Shown here piece by piece: positions 8,221-16,713 of a stretch of 64,000 nt of DNA. The number at the start of each line of letters is the position of its first letter. Position 1 is the stretch's first letter. Source of the stretch: Saccharopolyspora galaxeae (GTDB lineage: Bacteria > Actinomycetota > Actinomycetes > Mycobacteriales > Pseudonocardiaceae). The DNA lies in NCBI RefSeq assembly GCF_016526145.1, contig NZ_JADDUE010000011.1, forward strand, positions 62,001-126,000. Direction: 5' to 3'. Under the pieces are notes generated by a model, which was not told the DNA's origin, made no database searches, and saw only the letters and a program-made list of their open reading frames with translations. The position numbers and the translations under genes are program-made.

Positions 8221-8265
8221 CGCAGGGGTGCGGTAGACGGTGGGTCTCGACACGGAGAACGGTTC
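8221..8265 (-). pseudogene. C-terminal tail remnant of a serine resolvase
   Basis: Read on the minus strand, this stretch encodes EPFSVSRPTVYRTP, which matches the C-terminal helix-turn-helix end of Tn3/Hin-type serine resolvases (the nearby remnant ends FTVSRTTIYRTLQRE). No other part of a resolvase is attached. It lies in the otherwise empty 8129-8400 gap. The match is only about 13 residues, so the call is tentative. Confidence 0.35.
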
Positions 8266-8400
8266 GCGATCCGTCGGGGCTGTCTCAGTGGGGGGCCCTT
8301 GCGGATGGCCTCATCGGTCCTGCCGCGCCGGTGATCATCAAGAGGTTCCGGGTGGCTGGAGTACCACGCCAGATGGTCCTCGGTGTTGCGTGAGACGCTG

Positions 8401-8997
8401 TCACGGGTGGGTGGCGAAGAGTCGATTCAGGTGTGTGTCGAGCCCGGCCACGAGTAGGTCGGCTCGCTCGGCGGGTGGGCGAGTCAAGGCTTGCACGACC
8501 AGGCCGTCAACGACGGCCAGCAGCAATGTGGCTTCCCCGTCGATGTCGAGGTCGGTCCGCAGCTCGCCGCGCGTGCGCGCCTCTGTCAGCAAGGCGGCGA
8601 AATGGGCGCGTAGGTCCTGATCCACCGCCGCGTTGCGCGCCCCGAGGTCGGGCGAGGTGACGGCGGCGGCAGTGAAGGCCAGCCACACCCGCGCCGTCCG
8701 TACCCGTGGTTCGTCCATGGGAAGCCACAGGTGCAGCAATGCTCGCAGCACTTCCTGCGGTGGCCCGGAGGTGTCGATCGTGCTGGCCTGGGCGACCACC
8801 TCGTGGCTGACGTGTTCGAACGCGGCCGCCAAGAGTTCGTCTTTGCTGCGGAAGTAGTACTGCACCTGGGCCAGGGAGACTCCCGCGGCAGCGGCCACGC
8901 CGCGCATGCTCACTGCGGCAAAGCCCTCCTCGGCGATGACCTGCAGGGCAGCCTCCAGGATGTGCCCACCCCACCGCTGCGTGGCGGCATCGCTCAT
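8401..8997 (-). CDS. TetR-family transcriptional regulator
   Basis: A 198-residue regulator. The HTH region reads ALQVIAEEGFAAVSMRGVAA then AAGVSLAQVQYYFRSKDELL (about residues 14-55), close to BetI/TetR_C_6 types. The ATG at 8997 overlaps the stop codon of the upstream small membrane gene in a TGATG arrangement, so the two are probably translationally coupled. The C-terminal domain (MDEPRVRTARVWLAFTAAAV) would bind an unknown ligand. The promoter of the pair lies near 9250, with a direct repeat that may be its operator. Confidence 0.8.
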   Translation of the reverse strand: MSDAATQRWGGHILEAALQVIAEEGFAAVSMRGVAAAAGVSLAQVQYYFRSKDELLAAAFEHVSHEVVAQASTIDTSGPPQEVLRALLHLWLPMDEPRVRTARVWLAFTAAAVTSPDLGARNAAVDQDLRAHFAALLTEARTRGELRTDLDIDGEATLLLAVVDGLVVQALTRPPAERADLLVAGLDTHLNRLFATHP

Positions 8998-9206
8998 CAC
9001 ACGTCGTGCTTCTTGTACCGCGTTGACGGATTCGCAAGCGCGATCCCCGAGACCACGATTTCGATCACTCCCACCACCAGCAGCACTAACCCAAGTTGAG
9101 AAAGCCCGATGACGGGCGTCTCAATACCCTCGGTTGTCCGCCACAACACCAGGCCCACGATCCCCAGGATCGCGCCCGTCCCGATCGACATCAGATGGTT
9201 CCGCAT
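8997..9206 (-). CDS. Small two-helix membrane protein (DUF6458-like)
   Basis: A 69-residue protein with two hydrophobic segments, GTGAILGIVGLVLWRTT and LGLVLLVVGVIEIVVSGIAL, and a short charged tail RYKKHDV. It resembles the small actinobacterial DUF6458 membrane proteins, which often begin MSIG; an internal ATG at 9191 would give that start. It is the first gene of a two-gene unit with the TetR regulator, overlapping it by one base. Its function is unknown. Confidence 0.65.
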   Translation of the reverse strand: MRNHLMSIGTGAILGIVGLVLWRTTEGIETPVIGLSQLGLVLLVVGVIEIVVSGIALANPSTRYKKHDV

Positions 9207-9227
9207 CTCGCCTCACTCCTATACGGA

Positions 9228-9248
9228 CGTACAGGTCGACCGTACAGG
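9228..9248. repeat. Direct repeat upstream of the membrane protein/TetR pair
   Basis: CGTACAGG occurs twice, separated by TCGAC (9228-9235 and 9241-9248), with GGTCGACC between forming a local palindrome. It lies 20-40 bp upstream of the first gene, where it could be a regulator site. Confidence 0.45.
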
Positions 9249-9429
9249 CATGAGGAGACGAACACCATCGACAGTTCGAAAGGGCATGATCACCGGCGTA
9301 CAAGAGGAACCCCTCGCGTACACGCGTCGCTGTAGCGGCCGGCAGGCCGTGGCCTGGACCTGCGGTGTTGCAGTTGCCCCGTACGGTGAAAATTCCGGTC
9401 GTCGGGGGCTAAACGTACGCTCGCCGACC

Positions 9430-9727
9430 ATGAGCGTCACGATCATCGGCTATGCCGCTGCTCCACCGACGAGCAAGCAAGATGTTCTTCAACATCCTGG
9501 CCACCTTCGCCGAGTTCGAAGTCGACCTGCTGCGGGCCAGGACGAAGGAAGGCATGGCCGTAGCCAAGGCCAAGGGCAGGCTGCGCGGCAAGCAGCCCAA
9601 GCTCTCGGCTAAGCAACAGCGCGAACTCGTGCGGATGTACCGCACCGGCGAGTACACCATCGCCGACCTCGCCGAGGTCTTCACCGTCTCCCGGACCACG
9701 ATCTACCGCACCCTGCAGCGCGAGTAG
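9430..9727 (+). pseudogene. Collapsed serine recombinase (Tn3/Hin resolvase) remnant
   Basis: Two ends of a resolvase remain. The ATG at 9430 encodes MSVTIIGYA, the usual start of the catalytic domain. One base is then lost, and STDEQ follows in a second frame. From about 9479 a third frame gives KMFFNILATFAEFEVDLLRA and the complete C-terminal helix-turn-helix ending SRTTIYRTLQRE. About 90-100 residues, including most of the catalytic domain, are deleted. Translation starting inside the C-terminal part would make about 90 residues without catalysis. No transposase or terminal repeat is attached. Confidence 0.8.
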
Positions 9728-9872
9728 AACGAGCAAGCGCACTGACCTGCGATCAAGGGCTTAGCGTTCAATTTCGCACGGTTCTTGCCCAGACCCCCAT
9801 CTTGGTCCGGCATTGTTCCCTGACCAGGAATGTAGCTGGAGGCGCAGGCAGAGCCGGCATTCACGCCGTGCG

Positions 9873-10322
9873 TCAGCCCGTCCCGGGGCCGGGAACCGAC
9901 TTGACGTTGCCCGCGCCGATCGCTTCGCCGCAGGCCGAGCAGATCAGGTGGGCGTCGGCGATTTCGCCGCAGTCGCGGTGGATCAGTTGCATCGGTGGCC
10001 CGTCGGGTGCGGCGTGCTCGTCGCCCCATTGCCGCATGGCGGTGATGACCGGCCACAGATCGCGGCCTTTGGCGGTGAGCTTGTAGTCGAACCGCGGCGG
10101 GTGCTGCGAGTAGGCGATCTTTTCGACGACGCCGTGCTCGACGAGGCGGGCGAGGCGCTGGTTGAGGATGTTGCGGGAGATCCCGAGGCGCTGCTGGATC
10201 TCGTCGAAGCGGGTGGTGCCGAGGAACACGTCGCGCACGATCAGCAGCGACCAGCGTTCCCCCACGATCTCCAGGCACTGCGCGATCGAGCAGTGCATCT
10301 CGGAGAAGCTTTTGTGCTGCAT
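9873..10322 (-). CDS. HxlR-family transcriptional regulator
   Basis: A 149-residue winged-helix protein. It carries the HxlR hallmarks: CSIAQCLEIVGERWSLLIVRD (residues 11-31, with the conserved Cys), TRFDEIQQRLGISRNILNQR, and the wing RFDYKLTAKGRDLWPVI. The C-terminal extension contains HLICSACGE, adding possible redox or metal-binding cysteines. It is divergent from a hotdog thioesterase gene across a short gap, and that gene is its likely target. The signal is unknown. Confidence 0.85.
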   Translation of the reverse strand: MQHKSFSEMHCSIAQCLEIVGERWSLLIVRDVFLGTTRFDEIQQRLGISRNILNQRLARLVEHGVVEKIAYSQHPPRFDYKLTAKGRDLWPVITAMRQWGDEHAAPDGPPMQLIHRDCGEIADAHLICSACGEAIGAGNVKSVPGPGTG

Positions 10323-10411
10323 CCCGGGCGACCGTAGTCAGTTGCATCATGGAACGCAATCTGCATAGTGTCGGTTCCGTCTTGGAACTCCCTCCGTCCG
10401 AGGAGCATTCG

Positions 10412-10807
10412 ATGCCGGAACTCGCCGCCCCGTCCGCGTTCATGGAACTGCTGGGCATCTCGTTCGACGAGACCACCGCCAGCACGGTGCGCGGATCGGT
10501 GGCCGCCGACGAGCGTCACCACCAGCCTTGGGGGCTCGTGCACGGCGGGCTCTACACGACGGTGATCGAGTCGTTCGCGACGACCGGTGCCTACGAGGCG
10601 GTCAAGGACCAGGGCCGGCGAGCGGTCGGCGTGTCGAACATGACCGATTTCCTGCGCCCGCACCGCAGCGGGCGGCTCGACGTGGTGGCCACCGCGATCA
10701 ACCAGGGGCGCAGCCAGCAGCTCTGGCAGGTCGAGATGCGGCGGCAGGACGACGGCAAGCTCGTCGCCCGCGGCCAGGTCCGCCTGCAGAACATCGACGC
10801 CGGCTGA
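10412..10807 (+). CDS. PaaI-type hotdog-fold thioesterase
   Basis: A 131-residue hotdog protein of the PaaI/HGG motif group. The motif appears as HHQPWGLVHGGLYTTVIESF (about residues 34-53), with the catalytic acidic residue expected in that helix, followed by GVSNMTDFLRPHRSGRLDVV. The ATG at 10412 has GAGGAG at normal spacing; an upstream in-frame ATG at 10349 would lie in the divergent promoter. The likely reaction is hydrolysis of an aryl- or acyl-CoA thioester; the substrate is not known. It is probably controlled by the divergent HxlR protein. Confidence 0.8.
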   Translation: MPELAAPSAFMELLGISFDETTASTVRGSVAADERHHQPWGLVHGGLYTTVIESFATTGAYEAVKDQGRRAVGVSNMTDFLRPHRSGRLDVVATAINQGRSQQLWQVEMRRQDDGKLVARGQVRLQNIDAG

Positions 10808-10939
10808 GCATCGTCGGCGGGAACCTCCTTCTACTGTGGCAACGCTCGATCGTCGCCGCGACCCGCGAGCGGGGTAGGAGTGGTGGCGCGAGGTGAATCA
10901 CCGCGCAGCCGCGCAGTCGAGGAACGGGAGGTAGCGAGT

Positions 10940-11905
10940 ATGACCGAACCCGAACGAGCCGGAACCGCGCCTGCCTCCGCGGCGGACGAATCGGCTCGAC
11001 ACGACAGCGCCTCCAAGAAGGGTGACCACGAGGGAGGCGTCACCGGCGGGGTGGGTTTCACCGCGCTGGCGGTGGCGGCAGCCCGCGCGAGCGAAACCGT
11101 GCGGACCGATCCGATCTGCTCCGATCCCTACGCCGAAGCGCTCGTGGCCGCGGCCGATGCGCCGCTGCCGACTCGCCCGTTGTCCGGGAAGGAATCGGGC
11201 TGGGACGCCGAGCTGGCCGGCATCTGGGACACGATGGCCGGTCACTTGGGACTGCGCACCCGGTTCTTCGATGACTATGTCACCGCCGCCGCAGCGGCCG
11301 GAATCCGGCAGGTGGTGATCCTGGCCGCCGGGCTCGACACCCGCGCCCACCGGCTCGACTGGCCCTGCGGTACGACCGTGTTCGAACTCGACCAGCCCCG
11401 CGTGCTCGAGTTCAAGGATCACGTGCTGTCGGCGCAGTCCGGCTGCGAGCGGATCACCGTGCCGGTCGATCTGCGCGAAGACTGGCCCGCCGCCCTGCGC
11501 GAGGCCGGGTTCGACCCGGCCGTGCCGACGGCGTGGCTGGCCGAAGGTCTCCTGCGGTACCTGCCCGGGGCGGCTGTACGGGAACTGTTCGCCCGAATCA
11601 CCGAACTGTCCGCGCCCGGAAGTCTGCTGGGCGTGAACGAGACTCGGGACGAGTCGTGGCATCCGCAGTTGCGGCGATTCTTCGCGCAGTTCGGGATCGA
11701 CCCGAGCGCGCTGCGGCACGTCGAGTCCGCTCGCCCGCAGGTGGCGACCTGGTTTCCCGCCCATGGCTGGCAGACTCCCTCGCTGGTCACCGGCCGCGAA
11801 CTCGCCGAGCGGCACCAGCGCGCGCTGCCTGCGGAAGCCGCCGACTGGTTCGCTGCCCACAGCGACTACTTCACCACCCGCCTGCCTGGCCGACCGGAGC
11901 GATGA
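10940..11905 (+). CDS. SAM-dependent methyltransferase of the leucine-carboxyl-methyltransferase-like family
   Basis: A 321-residue methyltransferase. The ATG at 10940 has GGGAGG nine bases upstream. Family features are GVGFTALAVAAARASET, RTRFFDDYV, the SAM-binding segment VVILAAGLDTRAHRLDWP (about residues 118-135) and VFELDQPRVLEFK. This actinobacterial family (TIGR00027/Omt-type) often has several copies per genome; a paralogue lies at 46338-47201. Some members methylate polyketide or sugar carboxyls, but no substrate can be inferred here. Confidence 0.8.
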   Translation: MTEPERAGTAPASAADESARHDSASKKGDHEGGVTGGVGFTALAVAAARASETVRTDPICSDPYAEALVAAADAPLPTRPLSGKESGWDAELAGIWDTMAGHLGLRTRFFDDYVTAAAAAGIRQVVILAAGLDTRAHRLDWPCGTTVFELDQPRVLEFKDHVLSAQSGCERITVPVDLREDWPAALREAGFDPAVPTAWLAEGLLRYLPGAAVRELFARITELSAPGSLLGVNETRDESWHPQLRRFFAQFGIDPSALRHVESARPQVATWFPAHGWQTPSLVTGRELAERHQRALPAEAADWFAAHSDYFTTRLPGRPER

Positions 11906-11976
11906 TGTGGTGGTGAGCGTGCTCGGCATCGCGCGATCGCCGCAGTGGTGATCCGCCAAGGCGCGGCGGCCGGTTT

Positions 11977-12501
11977 TCAGGCCACCGGCAGCGTGCGTTC
12001 GTGCACCAGCTCGAGTCCGTCGGCGGCGTCGTTGCGGGTGCCGACCCGGTGGAAACCGAGCGTGCCGGCCAGCGCGAGCGAGGCGGTGTTGTCGGGGCGG
12101 ATGCAGGCCACGCAGATCGCGGCCAGGCCTGTGCCGTGCGCCCAGCCGGTCAATGCTCGCGCTGCTTCGATGGCATAGCCCTTGCGGCGATGACCGGGCA
12201 TGATCTCGTAGCCGATCTCCACCCGCCCGCCGCGCGGTGGCGCGTGGAATCCGATGTGGCCGACGACTTCCTGCTGGTCGCGGTGCACCACGGCCCGCAC
12301 CAGCCATGGTTGTTCATTCCGGTCGTCGGCCAGTTGCGCCAGCCGCCGCCGCGCCGGAACTCCCGAGCACCACCCGGCAGGCACGTGCACGCCCAGCGCG
12401 CGCTGCAGCTCGGCGGCATCGCCGCGCAGGACCAGCTGCAGCAGCTTCGGGGTGAGCACGGTCAGGTCGAGGCGGTCGCTGCGGATCACGTCATCGCTCA
12501 T
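11977..12501 (-). CDS. GNAT acetyltransferase (RimJ/RimL-like)
   Basis: A 174-residue acetyltransferase with the RimJ/RimL-type layout: SDRLDLTVLTPKLLQ at the N-terminus, VVGHIGFHAPPRGGRVEIGY in the central sheet, the acetyl-CoA loop PGHRRKGYAIEAARAL and the C-terminal CIRPDNTASLALAGTLGFHR. It is convergent with the methyltransferase gene. The substrate is unknown; it could be a ribosomal-protein N-terminus or a small amine. Confidence 0.75.
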   Translation of the reverse strand: MSDDVIRSDRLDLTVLTPKLLQLVLRGDAAELQRALGVHVPAGWCSGVPARRRLAQLADDRNEQPWLVRAVVHRDQQEVVGHIGFHAPPRGGRVEIGYEIMPGHRRKGYAIEAARALTGWAHGTGLAAICVACIRPDNTASLALAGTLGFHRVGTRNDAADGLELVHERTLPVA

Positions 12502-12671
12502 CAACGACGATCCTCGTGGTCGCCCGCTCGCGGTTCAACGCACCGGGAGCCGACGAGCCGGTGAAACCGCATCGCCACGACCGGTCCCGGCCGATGCGGA
12601 ATCCGGTGCGACACGCGGCCCGGGGCCTGGTTTTCGGCCGCCGGGAGCTCGTCACCTGGTTCAGGCCGCTG

Positions 12672-13721
12672 CTAGCCCGCCGGGTCCACCAGTACCTTCA
12701 TCTTCCGGCCCGCCCGCAGCGTGTCGAAGCCCTCTTCCACGACTTGCCCGATCGGGATGTGCGAGACCCAGCCGGTGGTGTCGTAGTGCCCGCGGGCCAT
12801 CAGGTCGATCACCGCGCGGTAGTCCTCGGCGGTGTAGGCCAGCGATCCGCGCACGAGAGCCTCGCACATGACGAGTTTGAGCAGCGTGACGGGGAACGGG
12901 TGCTCGTAGATCGCCACCGACACCATCGGCTTGCGCGTGCCTAAGCACGACAATCCGGCCTCGACCGCGGCTTGCGCGCCCGCCGCGTCGTAGACGGCGT
13001 CGGCGCCGCGGCCGCCGGTGTGTTGCTGGACGTGCTCGGCGGGGTCGGTCGCGGCCGGGTCGATCACGTGCTGCGCGCCGAGTCCGCGCAGCGCCGCACG
13101 CCGCGCCGGTGCCGGTTCCACGACGGTGATGTCGTCGATGCCGAGTCCGCGCAGCGCGAACCACAATCCGATGCCGACCGGGCCCGCGCCGAACACGACC
13201 GCGGAGCCACCCGGCGGGACCTCGCCGAGCTTGGCCGCGTGGTACGCCACCGCCATCGGCTCGACCAGCGCGCCCAGCTCGTCGCTGACCGAATCGGGCA
13301 GCACGTGCACCATCCGCTCGGGCACCACGGTGCGCTCGGCCATGCCGCCATCGGACATCAGCCCGTGGAAACCGATCTGCCGGCAGGTGTTGTAGTTGCC
13401 CATCCGGCAGGCGGGGCACTCGTCGCAGCGGTAGAGCGCTTCGACCGCGACCCGGTCGCCCACCGACGCCGCCCGCACGCCGTCGCCGACCTCGACGACG
13501 CGGCCCGCGAACTCGTGGCCGAGCGTGAGCGGCAGCTGCGCCCCGGTCAGCGGGTGCGGCTCGACCGGGCAGAAGATCGGCCCGGCGAAGTACTCGTGCA
13601 GGTCGCTGCCGCAGATGCCGTTGTGCGCGACCTGGATCTTCACCTGCCCCGGCGGGCAGGGCGGTTCGGGCACGTCGAGCACGGCGATGTCGTGGCTTCC
13701 GCGGTACACGGCGGCACGCAT
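12672..13721 (-). CDS. Zinc-dependent alcohol dehydrogenase, 2,3-butanediol dehydrogenase type
   Basis: A 349-residue medium-chain dehydrogenase. Catalytic zinc ligands sit in GICGSDLHEY and LTLGHEFAGRVVEVGDGV. The structural zinc site is complete: CDECPACRMGNYNTC (about residues 101-115). A GxGxxG NAD-binding loop reads VVFGAGPVGIGLW near residue 178. The insert ending PHPLTGAQLPLTLGHE is typical of R,R-butanediol dehydrogenases. It lies 31 bp downstream of a flavin monooxygenase gene on the same strand, with a divergent AcoR-like activator beyond, so the pair is likely inducible by an alcohol, diol or ketone. The substrate is inferred. Confidence 0.85.
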   Translation of the reverse strand: MRAAVYRGSHDIAVLDVPEPPCPPGQVKIQVAHNGICGSDLHEYFAGPIFCPVEPHPLTGAQLPLTLGHEFAGRVVEVGDGVRAASVGDRVAVEALYRCDECPACRMGNYNTCRQIGFHGLMSDGGMAERTVVPERMVHVLPDSVSDELGALVEPMAVAYHAAKLGEVPPGGSAVVFGAGPVGIGLWFALRGLGIDDITVVEPAPARRAALRGLGAQHVIDPAATDPAEHVQQHTGGRGADAVYDAAGAQAAVEAGLSCLGTRKPMVSVAIYEHPFPVTLLKLVMCEALVRGSLAYTAEDYRAVIDLMARGHYDTTGWVSHIPIGQVVEEGFDTLRAGRKMKVLVDPAG

Positions 13722-13752
13722 GGCGGTCTCCTTCCCGGCCGGGCGGGCCCGG

Positions 13753-14931
13753 TCACTGCTGGCCGGTCTTCTCCTGCTCGTAGCGTTCGGTCATGGTCGC
13801 CACCGCCTGCATCTGCGCGGCCGCGTAGTCCTCGCGCTTGTCGCGGGCGCGTTCCTTCGCGTCGAGCGTCTGCTGCGCGTGCGAGCGCGCTCCGCCTTGG
13901 AAGTGCGGCATGACGTGCTGCGCGATCAGCTCCCAGGAACGCTTGGTGGCCTCGGGGTTGGCCCACTCGTGCCCGAGCAGCAGCATGCAGCCGAAACCGC
14001 CGGACTGGTCCCACAACCGCTGCACCTGCGCGCGGGCGTCTTCGACGGTGCCGATGGCGCCGACACCGGCCTCGTTGATGAAGTCGATCATCTCCCGCAG
14101 GTCGCCGCCTTCCGCGGCCATCTGCGGGAACGCGGCGGTTTTCTGGAAGTAGTGGAACCAGCTCTCGATGCCGTATTCGACGTCCTTGTACGCCTGCTCG
14201 CGGGTTTCGGCGATGTGCATCAGCCCGACCAGCCGCCAGTCCTGCCGCGAGACCTGCTGCCCGTGGTGCGCGGCGCGTTCTTCGACGACGTTCCAGTGGT
14301 GCGCCAGCGCGTCGAACCCGTCCTTGCTCAGCGTCGCCCCGATCGAGAGCAGCCCCACACCGTGGCTGCCCGCCATGCGCGGCCCGGTCGGGGAGGCGAC
14401 TCCGGCCACGGCCACGTCGAAGCACGGTTCGGTGTAGGGCCGCAGGTGCAGCTTCGCGTCGACCAGCTCGTGGGTGCGGGTGCGTTCGGTGACCGTCTCG
14501 CCGCGCAGCAGCCGCATGATGATGTCCAGGTCGACTTCGAGCAGTTCGCGCGTGTCGGTCGGGGTCAGCCCGAGCATCATCGAGTCGGTCGGCAGCGATC
14601 CCGGCCCGCAGCCGAGCATCGTGCGACCCCGGGTGAGGTGGTCCAGCAGCACCATCCGCTCGGCCACCCACAGCGGGTTGTGGTACGAGATCGACGTGAC
14701 GCCGGTGCCGAGCTTGATCCGCCGGGTGCGTTCGGCCGCCGCGGCGATGAAGATCTCCGGCGAGGCGATCAGCTCGGTGCCCGCAGAATGGTGCTCACCG
14801 ATCCACGCCTCGTCGTAGCCGCACCGGTCGAGGTGCTCGATGAGTTCCAGATCCCGCTGCAGCGCCAGCGTCGGGTTCTGCCCGGCCGGGTGGAACGGGG
14901 CCAGGAAAGTGCCGAAGCGCAGCCGGTCCAT
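13753..14931 (-). CDS. LLM-class flavin-dependent monooxygenase (limonene monooxygenase-like)
   Basis: A 392-residue TIM-barrel flavin monooxygenase. FGTFLAPFHPAGQNPTLAL and GYDEAWIGEHHSAG near residue 40 are typical of the LimB/alkanal-monooxygenase group; GVTSISYHNPLWVAERM and RTMLGCGPGSL supply the flavin-binding region. The ATG at 14931 is preferred because GAGGAGG lies just upstream; the ATG at 14946 would put that ribosome-binding site inside the gene. It is transcribed with the downstream alcohol dehydrogenase, probably under the divergent AcoR-like activator. Monooxygenation of a ketone or terpenoid is plausible but not proven. Confidence 0.8.
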   Translation of the reverse strand: MDRLRFGTFLAPFHPAGQNPTLALQRDLELIEHLDRCGYDEAWIGEHHSAGTELIASPEIFIAAAAERTRRIKLGTGVTSISYHNPLWVAERMVLLDHLTRGRTMLGCGPGSLPTDSMMLGLTPTDTRELLEVDLDIIMRLLRGETVTERTRTHELVDAKLHLRPYTEPCFDVAVAGVASPTGPRMAGSHGVGLLSIGATLSKDGFDALAHHWNVVEERAAHHGQQVSRQDWRLVGLMHIAETREQAYKDVEYGIESWFHYFQKTAAFPQMAAEGGDLREMIDFINEAGVGAIGTVEDARAQVQRLWDQSGGFGCMLLLGHEWANPEATKRSWELIAQHVMPHFQGGARSHAQQTLDAKERARDKREDYAAAQMQAVATMTERYEQEKTGQQ

Positions 14932-15006
14932 GTCGTGCCTCCTCATTCAGGCTGTGGTGTCCGAGCCACCTGCGAACGTAAGCTGCGTCACGCCCGGCCC
15001 CGGTGT

Positions 15007-15018
15007 TCAAAAATTTGA
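15007..15018. promoter_or_regulatory. Short inverted repeat between monooxygenase and AcoR-like activator
   Basis: TCAAA-AA-TTTGA is a 5+5 inverted repeat in a short AT-rich patch between the divergent genes, 76 bp from the monooxygenase start and 67 bp from the regulator start. It is a candidate activator site. Confidence 0.35.
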
Positions 15019-15084
15019 CGGCTACCTGGTGTGGCCGGTGCGCGGGCCGGTCGGCAACGGCGCCGCACGGAAGGACATCGCCCG

Positions 15085-16713
15085 ATGCGCACCGCTTGGG
15101 AACAGTTCCAGCAGGGGGAGGAGTCGGCAGGGGTCCGCCCGGAGATCCTCACCTCCTGGCGACGATCACAACTGTCCGGCGTCGACCCCGAGCACGTGGA
15201 TCTGCCGTGGCAGCAGCCGGCCGTGGACACCCGCTTCGCCCGGTCGGCCATCCCGGTGCTGACCCGCCTGGCCGATCTGCTCGTCGGCACCGGCACCGGA
15301 CTGGTGATCACCGACTCGGGTGGCCGAGTGCTGTGGCGCTGCGTCTCCGACCGCGCGTTGCGGCGCGAACTCGACGAGATGGCCATCGTCGAAGGTTTCA
15401 GCTTCGGCGAGGAGCACGCCGGCACCAACGGCCTGGGCACCTCGCTGGAAAGCCGCCGGGTCACCACCGTGCGCGGCGGGGAGCACTTCAAGGCACCGTT
15501 CCACCGCTTCACCTGCGTCGCCGCACCGGTCACGCACCCGCTGACCCGCCGCGTGGTCGGCGGGGTCAACATCACCTGCCGCGCCGCCGACGCGAACGAC
15601 CGGCTGCAACCGGCGCTGCTCGCACTCGCCCGCGAAGTGCAGCAAGCGCTCCTGCACGCCGCGGGCAACCGCGAGCGCGCACTGTTCGACGCGTTCCTGC
15701 AGCACGCCCGGGCAACCACACCGGTGATCACCCTCGGCCCGGAGGTGCTCATCAAGAACGACGCCGCAGCCGGCATCGACGTCGACCACCACCGGCTGTG
15801 GCAGCGCGTCCTGGACGCGGCCGAGCAGGGCGGCCCGCTGCACATCCCCGAACTCGACGCCCGCACCGCCCAGCTCAAAACGATCGCCGAAGGCTCGCGG
15901 ATCTCCGGTGCGGTGCTGGTGCTCGACCAGCACAAGCACCGGCCATCGGCCGCCGCGACCGCGCAGCAGCGCGTTGCCGCCGCGGTAGGACGGCTGCTCT
16001 GTGAACCCGGCGCCGTGGTCGTGCGCGGCGCGGCCGGGACCGGCAAGCAGTACGTGCTCACCGACCGGTTGATCGCCGCCGGGCACCCGTACGACGTGCT
16101 CGACTGCGCAACCGCCACCTTCCGGGAACTGCCCGCCGGTGTGCGCCGGGCGGCCGACACCGGACGTGCACTGGTGCTCACCCACCTGCAAGCGCTCTCA
16201 CCGGAACACGCCGACGCGCTCACCACGGCGCTGACCGGCCCGCCCGCGCCGGTGCTCGGCACCATCACCGCCGAACGCGCCGACGACACCGCACACCTGA
16301 CCCGCCTGCTCGACGCGCTCGAAGCCACGGTGCTGGAACTGCCGCCGCTGCAACTGCGCGGCGACGAACTCGACCAGCTGGTCACCGCTGTGACACCGGC
16401 CGGTATCCGCTGGTCGGAGCGGGCCACGGCCGCCTTGCACGAGCACACCTGGCCGGGCAACATCGCCGAGCTGAAACTCGCGGTGCGCACCGCCGCCGCG
16501 TCGGCCACCGGCAGCGTCATCGGCCTCGAGCACCTGCCCGGCTCGGTGCGCGCCGCCGCGGGCGACCGGCGGCTGAGCCTGCTCGAGCAAGCCGAGGCCG
16601 ACGTCATCACCGAGGTGCTCGCCGCCTCCGGCGGCAACAAGGCCGCAGCGGCGCGCCGGCTGGGACTGTCCCGGCCGACCCTGTACGCGAAACTCCGCGC
16701 CTACCGGATCTGA
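15085..16713 (+). CDS. AcoR-like activator with GAF domain, degenerate AAA+ domain and Fis-type HTH
   Basis: A 542-residue regulator resembling sigma-54 enhancer-binding proteins. The N-terminus SWRRSQLSGVDPEHVD and GAF domain (about 55-200, with GTNGLGTSLESRRV) are AcoR-like. The central region keeps a P-loop-like GAAGTGKQ at 315-322 but shows no GAFTGA loop, and the AAA+ segment looks shortened. The C-terminus is a Fis-type HTH, NKAAAARRLGLSRPTLYAKL. Actinobacteria generally lack sigma-54, so it presumably activates housekeeping polymerase. It is divergent from the monooxygenase/dehydrogenase pair, its likely target. Confidence 0.85.
   Translation: MRTAWEQFQQGEESAGVRPEILTSWRRSQLSGVDPEHVDLPWQQPAVDTRFARSAIPVLTRLADLLVGTGTGLVITDSGGRVLWRCVSDRALRRELDEMAIVEGFSFGEEHAGTNGLGTSLESRRVTTVRGGEHFKAPFHRFTCVAAPVTHPLTRRVVGGVNITCRAADANDRLQPALLALAREVQQALLHAAGNRERALFDAFLQHARATTPVITLGPEVLIKNDAAAGIDVDHHRLWQRVLDAAEQGGPLHIPELDARTAQLKTIAEGSRISGAVLVLDQHKHRPSAAATAQQRVAAAVGRLLCEPGAVVVRGAAGTGKQYVLTDRLIAAGHPYDVLDCATATFRELPAGVRRAADTGRALVLTHLQALSPEHADALTTALTGPPAPVLGTITAERADDTAHLTRLLDALEATVLELPPLQLRGDELDQLVTAVTPAGIRWSERATAALHEHTWPGNIAELKLAVRTAAASATGSVIGLEHLPGSVRAAAGDRRLSLLEQAEADVITEVLAASGGNKAAAARRLGLSRPTLYAKLRAYRI

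Noticed and set aside
15085-16713. A true sigma-54-dependent enhancer-binding protein.
   Set aside because: GAFTGA is absent and the AAA+ region is shortened; actinobacteria generally lack sigma-54.
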